24,962 nt of DNA from an uncultured Terriglobus sp. (GCA_937859825.1 CALMAP010000420.1:3589-28550); one strand, 5' to 3'. Numbered from the stretch's first letter, positions 1 through 8,196 are shown. The notes: a model not told the origin generated them from the letters alone. Numbers and translations are program-made.

Positions 1-135
1 GCATCGAAGACGAATGATAACGGCGTACCGGCCAATGATCCGTTACGACGTGCTGTGCAACAATTGCAGGTATCGCTTTACTCTGCTTTCTGGTTTCTTT
101 TCTCTTCAGGTTCTGTGGCTCACCGGAGATGAGCT

Positions 136-648
136 ATGGACACGAACACAGTTCCGGCGCGTACCGTTTTGCTGGTCACGGCGCTGGAGGGCGCTGCTGG
201 CCTTGCCGCCGCCGTGAGTGAACACGCTGAGGTGGTTGTCGAGTTGGTGCGCAACCGCCGCTCTGCGCTCGCCTCGTTGCGACGCTATCAGTTCGACGTT
301 GTCCTGGTGGACATTGCTCTCTCCGAAGTCGAAGTGACCTCGACAGAGATGCTTTGGCAAAATGCCGAGGGCGCGATGCCGCTGGAGCTTGACCTGAGAA
401 TGCTCGGCTCGACGGGGGTGATACGCGTGCTCAGCACATTACTGGACCGCCGCGAGCAAATGGAGGCTAGCGTCCGCGAAGCTGTGACGCGGGCTATTGC
501 TGAAGAGGTGCGCAGCACCGTCACGGGTCTGCTTCTCCAGAGCGATCTTGTACTGCGGGACAAAGCGCTTTCTCCGGCCGTGGAAGCAAAGGTTCGCGAA
601 ATGCGTGCTCTTGCGGATGGTTTGCGGGTGAGGCTCCGGCCGGTCTAG
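136..648 (+). CDS. Degenerate receiver / kinase-dimerisation-like protein, 170 aa
   Basis: I do not recognise this as a named gene. Residues 10-65 resemble a response-regulator receiver: a hydrophobic first strand (VLLVTAL), and a later strand VVLVDIAL whose D59 sits where the phospho-acceptor Asp would be. The acidic pair that normally follows the first strand is replaced by T-A, so phosphorylation is doubtful. Residues about 105-166 form a long charged helical stretch (AIAEEVRSTVTGLLLQSDLV) that looks like the two-helix dimerisation domain of histidine kinases but has no phospho-accepting histidine. The protein may be a non-catalytic signalling adaptor; this is inference. The ATG is preceded by GGAG (125-128 region). 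It lies upstream of the CDGSH gene on the same strand, about 120 bases away, and need not be cotranscribed. Real coding is likely; function is uncertain. Confidence 0.7.
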   Translation: MDTNTVPARTVLLVTALEGAAGLAAAVSEHAEVVVELVRNRRSALASLRRYQFDVVLVDIALSEVEVTSTEMLWQNAEGAMPLELDLRMLGSTGVIRVLSTLLDRREQMEASVREAVTRAIAEEVRSTVTGLLLQSDLVLRDKALSPAVEAKVREMRALADGLRVRLRPV

Positions 649-772
649 CCTGACGCCTTCGCAGGCCGCAAAGTCAACCGGGCGTCTCTGCTATGCTGCC
701 GGTACGCCGGTCATCTTCAGCAGGATGGCAAATTGTTTTCCTGCGTTCGGACGAGGCAAGAGGGAGCACACA

Positions 773-1069
773 TTGGCTGAAGCAGTAACCATCACCGTAC
801 GACGCAACGGACCGCTGCGAATTGAAGGCGGCATTAAGCTCATCGACGCCGATGGCGCCGAGTGGGACCTGACCGGCAAGCCTGCGGTTTCACTTTGCCG
901 CTGCGGTGTCAGCGAGAAGCGCCCGTTCTGCGATGGCAGTCACAACAAGATCGGATGGCAGTGCAACGCATCTCCCGGCAACCTGACCGGTGGCGAGGCC
1001 GGAGCCAACAACGTAATGGCTCCGGTGTCCGGCAACCTGACAGGTCCATCGACCGAGCCTGCCAAGTAA
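773..1069 (+). CDS. CDGSH iron-sulfur domain protein (TTG start)
   Basis: Small protein with the CDGSH [2Fe-2S] motif: C42-R-C44, then C53-D-G-S-H57 with Pro51, matching C-x-C-x2-(S/T)-x3-P-x-C-D-G-S-H. Three Cys and one His coordinate a labile, redox-active cluster in the mitoNEET family; bacterial members are small and probably cytosolic redox or cluster-transfer proteins. An upstream in-frame ATG at 725 exists, but I chose TTG 773 because AGGGAG at 761-766 is ideally spaced from it, and the resulting N-terminus (AEAVTITVRRNGPLRIEGG) begins right at the domain. The C-terminal tail after residue 66 is low complexity and carries GNLTG twice, encoded by a direct repeat 54 bases apart. 98 residues. 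Family confident; physiological partner unknown. Confidence 0.88.
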   Translation: MAEAVTITVRRNGPLRIEGGIKLIDADGAEWDLTGKPAVSLCRCGVSEKRPFCDGSHNKIGWQCNASPGNLTGGEAGANNVMAPVSGNLTGPSTEPAK

Positions 1070-1118
1070 ACCCTTCAAGAGAAAGCACCGCGTTGTGCGG
1101 CCAAACAGACGGAGAGCG

Positions 1119-3341
1119 ATGACGAAGCGGTGGCTGCAGTGCGCGGTGTGTGCAGGATGGTTCGCGGGTCTTGGGCTGGCTTATTCGCAGGCGGCTCGTC
1201 AGCCGGCGCCTGATCCTGCCGCGATGGAAATGTCGGCCTCGCAACTGCTGGTATACGTGGGGCAGTATCGGCTCGCGAATCATCCTGAGACCACGCTTGC
1301 TGTGTACCTGAAGGACGGCAGCCTGACAGTGGATTCTGAGCGGATGTTTCCTATCTCGCTCAAAGCCGAGTCGCCGGACCACTTCTTCGCGCCAGGTACG
1401 CCTGCTCGTTTCGTCTTTGAACGAGACCCGTCAGGCAAGGTGACGGGATTGAAGCCCGGTGGAGCAGGCGGTCGCGGTGCCGCGCAGGAGACGACCTACA
1501 GCCGCATCGGCACTGAAGCTGCTCCTCTAAACCACGGTTTGAAATACGTGCGCACGGAGGCAATGGTGCCGGTGCGTGACGGTGTGAAGCTGCACGTGGT
1601 TATCCTTCGCCCTGAAGGATCTGAGAAGAGCGGGCCGCCTCTGCCGGTCCTGCTTGACCGCACACCCTACGGCGCAAACGGTTCAAACAGCAGCGTGAAT
1701 GGCAGCAAGCCGGAGCTTGCCGCGAGCGGGTACATCTTCGTCTTCGGGGACATTCGAGGGCGGTACGGTTCGGAAGGTCAGTTTGTCATGAACCGCCCTG
1801 TGGTTCATAAGCTTGGCGACCATACTGAGGCGAAGCTTGTGGACGAAAGCAGTGACTGCTACGACACCGTTGCTTGGCTCGTACAGAACCTGCCGAACAA
1901 CAATGGCCGCGTGGGTGTGCTGGGCGTCTCATACCCGGGATTTCTCGCCATGATGGCCGGTGTTGATCACCACCCGGCGGTGAAGGCGATCAGTCCGCAG
2001 GCACCCATGACCGATGTATGGATGGGAGATGACTTCTTCCACAATGGCGCACTGCGCGAGACGTACGCGTTCGATTACTCGCAGCAACTGGAGCGCAGCA
2101 AGGTGGACCAGGCCGTGAGCGCGACAGCCGACCCCTTCGACTACTTCCTGACCAACGTGAATTTCGCGGGCGCCGCTGCCGCTGCCAACAGCAGTGATCT
2201 GCCCACGACGAAACACATCATTGACAAACCGGAGTATGCCGAAAGCTGGCGGGCGATGGCCGTGCAGAAGCGGCTGGGCAAGCCGGAGGTTCCCACGTTG
2301 GAAGTCGGCGGCTTCTTCGACCAGGAAGACATGTGGGGCACGCAGGCGGAGTATGCCGCCCTTCGTCCGCATGAAGACACGAATGATCCGCAACGCAAAG
2401 TGTTCCTTGCGCTGGGCCCCTGGAACCACGGTGGCTGGGCCGGAAACGGCCGCACATTGGGGCAACTCGACTTCGGCGAGCCGACCGGCGATGAGTACCG
2501 CAAAACCATCGAGGCGCCGTTCTTCGAGTTCTACCTGAAAGACAAGCCGGGCTTCTCACTGGAAGACACCGCCACCTTCCGCACCGGCGTGAACCAGTGG
2601 CAACATTACAACGTGTGGCCACCGGTCAGCGGCTTCAAGCCTGCGAAACTCTATCTTGGCTCGGGTGGAACGCTCGGGTTCTCTTCAGCATCCAGCAAGA
2701 CGGAGCCTGTCAGCTACGTCAGCAACCCGGCCAATCCGATCCCATACCGTGAACGGCCCATTCAATCCACCTATGGCCAGGGATCGAAGTGGAGACCGTG
2801 GCTTGCGAGTGACCAGAAATTTCTGGACAGCCGCAAAGACATCGCGCGCTTCTCGACGGCAGCGCTCGATCGAGACACCACCATCACTGGTGACATCGTC
2901 GCTGACATCTTTGCGAGCACCACCGGCACAGACGGCGACTTTGTTGTGAAGCTGATCGATGCATATCCCGCCGACGCGGCGAACGGCATGGGCGGCTTTC
3001 AGGAGATGGTTGTCGACGAGATCTTCCGCGGCCGCTACCGCAAGAGCTTTGAAAAGCCTGAGGCAATCCCCGCAGGCAAGGTGCAGGAGTACAAGTGGAG
3101 CCTGCATGCGGCGGACCACACGTTCCTGAAAGGCCATCGCATGATGGTCACAGTGCAGTCCACGTGGTTCCCGCTCTACGATCGCAATCCGCAGACGTTT
3201 GTGCCCAAGATCACCACGGCACCTGCGGCGGCCTACCAGCCCGCAACCGTCTCGATTTTCACTTCAAAGGAGTACCCATCGCACCTTGACGTGCTTCGGC
3301 CCGAGAGCGAGACAGGCCAGCCCGTGGCATTGCAGCAGTGA
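1119..3341 (+). CDS. Secreted CocE/NonD-family alpha/beta hydrolase (X-Pro dipeptidyl-peptidase-like) with N-terminal DUF3471-like domain
   Basis: Predicted exported serine hydrolase of 740 residues. It has a Sec-type signal (basic MTKRW, hydrophobic CAVCAGWFAGLGLAYSQA). Residues about 38-115 (SASQLLVYVGQYRL...) look like the small beta domain (DUF3471-like) seen on penicillin-binding-protein-like esterases. A CocE/Xaa-Pro dipeptidyl-peptidase hydrolase follows from about 143, with nucleophile S271 in GVSYPG, a likely acid D401 in GGFFD, H437 in GPWNHG and oxyanion-type Y184 in RTPYG. The last ~200 residues are the beta-sandwich typical of the family. Relatives cleave alpha-amino-acid esters, glutaryl-cephalosporins, cocaine or peptides; the substrate here cannot be read. 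Start: ATG 1119 is used because GGAGAG lies just before it; an in-frame ATG at 1095 would add 8 basic residues. The stop overlaps the GTG of the Nudix gene. Confidence 0.88.
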   Translation: MTKRWLQCAVCAGWFAGLGLAYSQAARQPAPDPAAMEMSASQLLVYVGQYRLANHPETTLAVYLKDGSLTVDSERMFPISLKAESPDHFFAPGTPARFVFERDPSGKVTGLKPGGAGGRGAAQETTYSRIGTEAAPLNHGLKYVRTEAMVPVRDGVKLHVVILRPEGSEKSGPPLPVLLDRTPYGANGSNSSVNGSKPELAASGYIFVFGDIRGRYGSEGQFVMNRPVVHKLGDHTEAKLVDESSDCYDTVAWLVQNLPNNNGRVGVLGVSYPGFLAMMAGVDHHPAVKAISPQAPMTDVWMGDDFFHNGALRETYAFDYSQQLERSKVDQAVSATADPFDYFLTNVNFAGAAAAANSSDLPTTKHIIDKPEYAESWRAMAVQKRLGKPEVPTLEVGGFFDQEDMWGTQAEYAALRPHEDTNDPQRKVFLALGPWNHGGWAGNGRTLGQLDFGEPTGDEYRKTIEAPFFEFYLKDKPGFSLEDTATFRTGVNQWQHYNVWPPVSGFKPAKLYLGSGGTLGFSSASSKTEPVSYVSNPANPIPYRERPIQSTYGQGSKWRPWLASDQKFLDSRKDIARFSTAALDRDTTITGDIVADIFASTTGTDGDFVVKLIDAYPADAANGMGGFQEMVVDEIFRGRYRKSFEKPEAIPAGKVQEYKWSLHAADHTFLKGHRMMVTVQSTWFPLYDRNPQTFVPKITTAPAAAYQPATVSIFTSKEYPSHLDVLRPESETGQPVALQQ

Positions 3342-3976
3342 GCCGGAAGATTGAGAACGGCACCGATTCTTTGCCAACAGGACCGGCAAATGCGACAGAC
3401 GCGCTCATTCGCACAATTGCATCGCGCGAGGTCTATCGCAATAAGTGGACGCGCGTTCGTGAAGATGTGATTGAACGCGCGGACGGAGTCCGTGGCATCT
3501 ACGGTGTGGTCGATAAGGACCCGGCCTGCATTGTCATTCCTCTGGAACGTACCGTGGACGGTGGCTTCGTCACGCTCGTCCACCAGTTCCGCTATACGGT
3601 GCAGGGCAGCTATTACGAACTGCCCCAAGGCGGCTGGGAAGTGGCGGACGCCAATCCCGAGGAACTGGCGCGCGGAGAATTGCGCGAGGAGACCGGGCTG
3701 AAGGCAGGCCGACTGACCCTGCTCGGCGAGAACTGGATCGCGTATGGCGCAATGCGTCAGCAGCATTCCGTTTGGCTGGCTGAGGACCTGACCCAGGGTG
3801 AACCTGACCTGGAAGACGAAGAGCAGGGGCTTACGGTGCATCGTGTGTCCGTTGCAGAGTTTGAGCGCATGATGCTCGATGGCCGTGTGCGCGACAACTG
3901 CACGCTGGCAGCCTGGGCCATGTTCCTGCTCTCGGAGAGACACGGAGTTACGCCGCCCCCCAAGCCGGTGAGCTAA
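3338..3976 (+). CDS. Nudix hydrolase, ADP-ribose pyrophosphatase-like
   Basis: 212-residue Nudix hydrolase. The Nudix box runs from about G98 to L121, ending GELREETGL, with metal-binding E114, E117 and E118. The canonical Arg before the first Glu is Gly113 here, a modest deviation seen in some members. The preceding segment (VTLVHQFRYTVQGSYYELPQGG) is typical of ADP-sugar/ADP-ribose pyrophosphatases, where such a strand feeds the dimer active site. Expected role: cytosolic cleavage of a nucleoside-diphosphate-X substrate. It starts with GTG that overlaps the stop of the upstream hydrolase (GTGA) and ends in TAATG, overlapping the next start, so the three genes are probably translationally coupled. 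Exact substrate is not determinable. Confidence 0.88.
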   Translation: MSRKIENGTDSLPTGPANATDALIRTIASREVYRNKWTRVREDVIERADGVRGIYGVVDKDPACIVIPLERTVDGGFVTLVHQFRYTVQGSYYELPQGGWEVADANPEELARGELREETGLKAGRLTLLGENWIAYGAMRQQHSVWLAEDLTQGEPDLEDEEQGLTVHRVSVAEFERMMLDGRVRDNCTLAAWAMFLLSERHGVTPPPKPVS

Positions 3977-5025
3977 TGCGCTCGAACTGCGGCTTTTGGC
4001 TGACTGTGGTGTTTGGCACCGCGTTGGGGCTGGCCGCACAAACCGGGCACCCGTCTCCTGACCCGGACAGCGATCAGGACGGCCTGAGCGATAGGGTCGA
4101 AACCGCGCTGCTTGAAACGTTTCGTCCCACGTTCATGGTCAGTGCGGGGGACTGTTCCGTCAGGCCTGCAAGCTTCATGGCCCATACGCCGCTTCCCGCC
4201 GTCGACTCGGAAGACGGCACCATCTATGGTCAGGTGTTCGCTGCGAAAGTGCCGGCGGGTGCAATCGAAATTCACTACTACCATCTATGGCGCAAAGACT
4301 GCGGCGAGCTTGGTCACAAACTGGATGCCGAGCATGCTTCGGTGCTACTGCTGGGCGGCAACATGCAATCGGGCGAAGGCTGGAAAGCGGCATACTGGTA
4401 CGCAGCTTCGCATGAGGACACAGTTTGCGATGCAAGCCAGGTGACCCGCGCTTCTACGCTTCACGCGGTGGAGCATGGACCGCAAATCTGGATTTCATCC
4501 GGCAAGCACGCTTCGTTCCTGAGTGAACGGCTCTGCCATGTGGGCTGCGGTGGAGACCGCTGCGAAAAGTCGCAGGAAGTTCCCGTGCGCCCAGTCGTGA
4601 ATCTCGGAGAGCGAACCGCTCCCATGAATGGTGCCGTCTGGCTCAACTCCAAGGAATGGCCGTTAACGGAGAAGATGAGTCGAAGCGACTTCTCTCAGGC
4701 GAGACTGGTGCGTGTAAACCACCTGCCGGGAAGTGATGTGGCGTGGGCGAATCCCCAGAAGCGGCCGGCTCAGGCTGCGCTTTTGGGTGCGAACGCAGGA
4801 TTGGGAGGCGCGGCAACAGGGGTGGTCGCTGCAGGAACGGCCGTGGATAAAGCGAACCACTCCACCAGCCACGCGCTTCAGACTTCCACCCGGAACACGG
4901 GCCATGCTCTGTCCAGGGCATACCATGCAGTCACTCATGCACTCGACAAGGACAAGCAGCCCGGTACTCCTGAGGCGACAAACGCGCCGGACAGGCACTG
5001 GGCTGCATCCATGCAGAGACAATGA
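3976..5025 (+). CDS. Exported Vps62-like protein with a calcium-loop-like motif
   Basis: 349 residues. A signal peptide is visible (FWLTVVFGTALGLAAQ), followed by an Asp-rich loop at 29-42 (DPDSDQDGLSDRVE) resembling thrombospondin type-3/EF-like calcium loops. Residues about 80-200 carry IHYYHLW, AEHASVLLL, AAYWYAASHED and WISSGKHASFL, which recall the Vps62/YML036-type fold; this is a family impression only, without a search. Several Cys (57, 108, 153, then CHVGCGGDRC) could form disulfides outside the cytoplasm. The C-terminal ~90 residues are Ala/His/Thr-rich and probably amphipathic or disordered. The start overlaps the Nudix stop (TAATG), so it closes the three-gene operon. No enzyme function can be assigned. 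Confidence 0.75.
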   Translation: MRSNCGFWLTVVFGTALGLAAQTGHPSPDPDSDQDGLSDRVETALLETFRPTFMVSAGDCSVRPASFMAHTPLPAVDSEDGTIYGQVFAAKVPAGAIEIHYYHLWRKDCGELGHKLDAEHASVLLLGGNMQSGEGWKAAYWYAASHEDTVCDASQVTRASTLHAVEHGPQIWISSGKHASFLSERLCHVGCGGDRCEKSQEVPVRPVVNLGERTAPMNGAVWLNSKEWPLTEKMSRSDFSQARLVRVNHLPGSDVAWANPQKRPAQAALLGANAGLGGAATGVVAAGTAVDKANHSTSHALQTSTRNTGHALSRAYHAVTHALDKDKQPGTPEATNAPDRHWAASMQRQ

Positions 5026-5265
5026 ATTGACTTGCACCGGTTTGTGTTTGGGCATGGCGCGGCTTGGCGTCCGTGATTTTCGCAAACCCTGCTAAACCTG
5101 TCCTTCTTGCATTCCGCAGCGATAAAGCCGTCGTTTCGGTCGAAATGACAGGTTCGGTAGCTACACCTGAAGGAGATATGCTTTGGCCACAAGGACCCAG
5201 ATTCCGGCGGCTGAAGCCGCTTTACACTTGGCGAATTTCTCTGCGAACACATTCGACAGCGAACG
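5026..5265. other. Intergenic region between convergent genes; repeat-like DNA, no convincing gene
   Basis: The 240 bases separate two convergent genes. They contain an 8-bp inverted repeat, AACCTGTC (5095-5102) and GACAGGTT (5147-5154), the palindrome GTAGCTAC (5158-5165 region), and GCGGCTGAAGCCGC near 5207-5220, a compact palindromic word of the type I associate with dispersed non-coding repeats in Terriglobia genomes. A 77-residue open frame at 5064-5297 on the plus strand has no family resemblance and runs into the end of the VWA gene, so I do not call it. Confidence 0.5.
5095..5154. repeat. Inverted repeat AACCTGTC...GACAGGTT, possible dispersed-repeat remnant
   Basis: Perfect 8-bp arms enclose 44 bases. 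The sequence around it (TTTCGGTCGAAATGACAGG) does not look coding. It could be a small MITE-like or REP-like element or a transcript-end structure for the converging genes. There is no T-run, so a standard intrinsic terminator is unlikely. Confidence 0.35.
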
Positions 5266-6531
5266 TTATTGCACCATCTTCGTACGCCGCGTCATGAAGT
5301 CCTGCAGGACGTAGCTGCCGAGCTTTTCAGGACTGGTGAAGTAGGCCTTGCCGCGGCACATAGCGCTGACCCGCTGCACAAACTGCATCAGCGCGAAGTC
5401 CTGCGCGAGCAGGAAGGTGTTGATCACGATGCCAGCGCGCTTGCAGCGGTTCACTTCTTCCAGCGTCTCAGCGATAACGAGCGGGTCGAGACCGAAGGCG
5501 TTCTTGTAGATGCGGCCATCCGGCATGGTCAGCGCGCTGGGCTTACCGTCGGTAATCATCACGATCTGCTTCATGTCCTTATTGGAGCGACGCAAGATGC
5601 GCTGTGCGACACGAAGACCCTCGCGCGTATTGGTGTACCAGGGGCCGACCTTCACACGGGCCACCTGCTGCACCGGCATCTCCTCGGCCGAGTCGTGAAA
5701 GAGCACCAGGTGCAGGCTGTCGCCGGGATACTGCGTCCGGATCAGGTGGGAGAGCGCCATCGCCACGCGCTTGGCCGGGGTGAAGCGGTCTTCTCCGTAA
5801 AGGATCATGCTGTGCGAACAGTCCAGCATCACCACGGTAGAGCAGGAGCTAAGATATTCCGACTGGCGAATCTGCAGGTCGGCGTACTCCACGTTCAACG
5901 GCAGACCGATGCCTTCACGCGCCATCGCCGAACTCAACGTGGCGTTCACGTCCAGGTTCATCACATCGCCGAACTCGTAGGGTTTCGACGAACCGCTGGA
6001 CTCCACCCCGCTCGCCTCAAAGCGGGTCTCGTGTCGTCCGCTCATGGCGCGGCCCATGCCGCCGAGCAGGTCCTGCAGGGTCTTGTAACCCAGAAAGTCC
6101 ATTGCCTTGTCGGTCACGTTGAAGCGGGCCTCGCCCTGCGGTGGCGCGGGCTGCGCGATATCGCCGGGGCTGTTGGCGTGGTCGACCTTACCGTCGGTGT
6201 ACTGGCCCGGCTGCTGCTGTTGCGACTGGATGAAGTTCTCACCCTGCATGCGCTCAATCAAGTCGCTGAGCATCTGCTCGCGCTGCTCGTCCGACATGGC
6301 CTCGTATTTTTCCTGCGCCTCGCCGTCCAGGAAGTCGCCTGCTTCCATCAACTGCCGCAGCGCCTCACGAAGGTTCTCCAGCGTGTGCTCACCGTTGAGT
6401 TCCTGGAAGCGCGAAAAGGGATCTTGAAAGCCAGAATCGAGCAGGAAATCGCTGAGTGCCTGCATCAGGTCATCCAGCGAAACCTCGCTGGCAAGATCGC
6501 CGTTGTATTTTGTGTAACGTGTGCGTTTCAT
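5266..6531 (-). CDS. VWA-domain protein, partner of the adjacent MoxR-like ATPase
   Basis: 421 residues. The N-terminal ~150 residues are helical and acidic with a Gln-rich linker (QSQQQQPGQ, 102-110). The C-terminal von Willebrand A domain starts near residue 228 and has a complete MIDAS: D237-C-S239-H-S241, T302 and D328 in ITDGKPS. A metal-dependent protein-binding role is therefore expected. Proteins of this layout are encoded next to MoxR/ChlI-type AAA+ ATPases and are thought to act with them as chaperone-like complexes that insert metals or remodel protein complexes. Here the ATPase lies 93 bases upstream on the same strand, so the two are likely an operon. The client is unknown. No Shine-Dalgarno is visible before the ATG (the preceding bases read GCCTCC). 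No signal peptide, so cytosolic. Confidence 0.85.
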   Translation of the reverse strand: MKRTRYTKYNGDLASEVSLDDLMQALSDFLLDSGFQDPFSRFQELNGEHTLENLREALRQLMEAGDFLDGEAQEKYEAMSDEQREQMLSDLIERMQGENFIQSQQQQPGQYTDGKVDHANSPGDIAQPAPPQGEARFNVTDKAMDFLGYKTLQDLLGGMGRAMSGRHETRFEASGVESSGSSKPYEFGDVMNLDVNATLSSAMAREGIGLPLNVEYADLQIRQSEYLSSCSTVVMLDCSHSMILYGEDRFTPAKRVAMALSHLIRTQYPGDSLHLVLFHDSAEEMPVQQVARVKVGPWYTNTREGLRVAQRILRRSNKDMKQIVMITDGKPSALTMPDGRIYKNAFGLDPLVIAETLEEVNRCKRAGIVINTFLLAQDFALMQFVQRVSAMCRGKAYFTSPEKLGSYVLQDFMTRRTKMVQ

Positions 6532-6624
6532 GGAGGCAGCCAGTCATCGGTTAGCAGATTCGCAATTCAGCTTGCTTCTCTGTGGGTTCCAAGTTACTTC
6601 GGCTCTGTGCATCTGGAACGGGAA

Positions 6625-8181
6625 TTAGTTAAATCCTCTCTTAGAGCGGTTGCGTGTCTGCCATTCCTGCCCTTCCCGCTCGCGGTCACGACCTTCTTCG
6701 GCAAAGTTCGCGGCACGGTCTTTACGGGCCTGCTTTTCTGCCGCGCTGAAGTTGCGCTCTTCGCTGCGGCTCAGGCGCTTGTGCGCGGTCATGCCTTCCA
6801 GCAGAAACTCCGCCGCAGAGACGAGTGCTTCGCTGCCCGCACGCTTCTCCAGGCCGAGCGGCTTTAGCTTGTCAAAGAGACCCTGAATCTGCTGCAACTC
6901 TTTCAGCGACTCATCGGCGGCTACCGCATCGGAGAGCTGCACCGCACCGCCAAGATTGAACCATTGCTCGATCTGCTGTGTGTTCGTCTCGGAGAAATAT
7001 CCGTCAAAGACGCGGGAAACAGCGGTACGGATGATTTCGTTCACCACCGTGTCGGCGCCGCGCATCTCGCCTTCGTACTCCAGTTCGATTTTGCCGGTGA
7101 TGCCGGGAAGTGCGGTGTAGATATCGCCGATACGGGGCACCGCAACCGACTCGCCATGCGCAATCGCGCGCCGCTCCGCGTTCGAGATGACGAGCTCCAT
7201 CGTTGCGATGGGCAGACGTTGCGAAACGCCGGAGCGCTTGTCCACCCGCCGGTCTTCGCGCGCTACGAACGCGATCTGCTCGATCACCTCGCGAATGTAG
7301 CGGGGAATCAGGATGTCCGACGCATCGCGCGTGGCCCAGGCCTCCTGCTCCGTAACGGAAATGGCCTGCTCCAGCGAATCCAGATAGTGCGTGCGGATTT
7401 CGGAGCCAATGCGGTCCTTGAGCGGAGTTACGATCTTACCGCGGGCGGTGTAGTCCTCGGGATTGGCGGAAAAGGTGAGTGCAACGTCGAGCTGCAGGCG
7501 GACGGGGTAGCCCTTGATCTGCACGTCGCCCTCTTGCATGATGTTGAAGAGCGCGACCTGGATCTTGCCTGCAAGATCAGGCACCTCGTTTACCGCAAAG
7601 ATGCCACGGTTGGCGCGCGGTAGCAGGCCGTAGTGCATGGTCAGCTCGCTGGAAAGCTGTTCGCCGGAACGCGCGGCCTTGATCGGGTCGACATCGCCGA
7701 TCAGGTCGGCCACGGTCACATCTGGTGTTGCGAGCTTTTCCACAAAGCGGTCGTCCGGCGTGAGCCAGGCAATCGGTGTCGCGTCACCCTTTTCGGCGAT
7801 CAGATTTTTTGAGGACTGCGCGAGAGGGCGGTACGGATTGTCGCGAATCTCAGAACCCGCGACATAGGGGACCACCGGATCAAGCAGCGTGGTCAGGCCG
7901 CGCAGAATCCGCGACTTGGCCTGCCCGCGTAGACCGAGCAGGATAAAGTTCTGCCTGGAAAGCACGGCGTTTACGATTTGCGGAACGACTGTATCTTCAT
8001 ACCCAACGATGCCCGGAAAAATCGTTCCCTTGGTGCGGAGCTTCGCGATGAGATTGTCGCGCATCTCGTCTTTTACGGAGCGCAGAACACGCTCTGGAGT
8101 CCATTCGCTGCCGCGCAGCTCACCGAGTGTCTGTGGAAGGCGATGCGAAGCAAGGTCAGAAGCAGACGTAAAAGGACTCAT
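6625..8181 (-). CDS. MoxR/magnesium-chelatase-I-like AAA+ ATPase
   Basis: 518-residue AAA+ ATPase of the ChlI/MoxR group. The Walker A-like loop is at 83-90 (GLRGQAKS), with Ala where a Gly usually precedes the Lys. The Walker B-like strand at 193-199 is GIFAVNE, with Asn198 where Asp is canonical and Glu199 kept. Sensor-1 is the N240 region (FSANPED) and a likely Arg finger lies at PLKDR (R257). Walker changes may be normal for this subfamily. The C-terminal ~60 residues are highly charged (KQARKDRAANFAEEGRDRERE) and may be a coiled or disordered tail. It is the upstream gene of the VWA pair. A TATACT box on the coding strand lies nine bases before the ATG and there is no Shine-Dalgarno. Probable role: ATP-driven remodelling with the VWA partner. 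It is not the chlorophyll chelatase itself. Confidence 0.86.
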   Translation of the reverse strand: MSPFTSASDLASHRLPQTLGELRGSEWTPERVLRSVKDEMRDNLIAKLRTKGTIFPGIVGYEDTVVPQIVNAVLSRQNFILLGLRGQAKSRILRGLTTLLDPVVPYVAGSEIRDNPYRPLAQSSKNLIAEKGDATPIAWLTPDDRFVEKLATPDVTVADLIGDVDPIKAARSGEQLSSELTMHYGLLPRANRGIFAVNEVPDLAGKIQVALFNIMQEGDVQIKGYPVRLQLDVALTFSANPEDYTARGKIVTPLKDRIGSEIRTHYLDSLEQAISVTEQEAWATRDASDILIPRYIREVIEQIAFVAREDRRVDKRSGVSQRLPIATMELVISNAERRAIAHGESVAVPRIGDIYTALPGITGKIELEYEGEMRGADTVVNEIIRTAVSRVFDGYFSETNTQQIEQWFNLGGAVQLSDAVAADESLKELQQIQGLFDKLKPLGLEKRAGSEALVSAAEFLLEGMTAHKRLSRSEERNFSAAEKQARKDRAANFAEEGRDREREGQEWQTRNRSKRGFN

Positions 8182-8190
8182 GGTTGGCTA

Positions 8191-8196
8191 AGTATA
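8191..8196 (-). promoter_or_regulatory. Candidate -10 box (TATACT) of the MoxR-like gene
   Basis: On the minus strand TATACT ends nine bases before the ATG at 8181. A start point about seven bases after the box would fall ~3 bases before the start codon, giving an almost leaderless mRNA. No clear -35 element is seen 16-18 bases upstream. Confidence 0.4.

Noticed and set aside
725..772. Longer start (ATG 725) for the CDGSH protein
   Set aside because: The TTG at 773 has a much better Shine-Dalgarno and the domain begins immediately after it; the extra 16 residues are unlike the family.
5064..5297. 77-codon plus-strand frame in the intergenic gap
   Set aside because: No Shine-Dalgarno, no recognisable features, and it runs into the 3' end of the VWA gene within repeat-like DNA.
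5269..6867. A 532-residue plus-strand open frame across the VWA gene
   Set aside because: It is antisense to the VWA protein, whose MIDAS and domain order are clear. Its own product (AALAAVHFFQ..., LLLLRLDEV) is low complexity with no family resemblance; GC-rich codon bias creates such frames.
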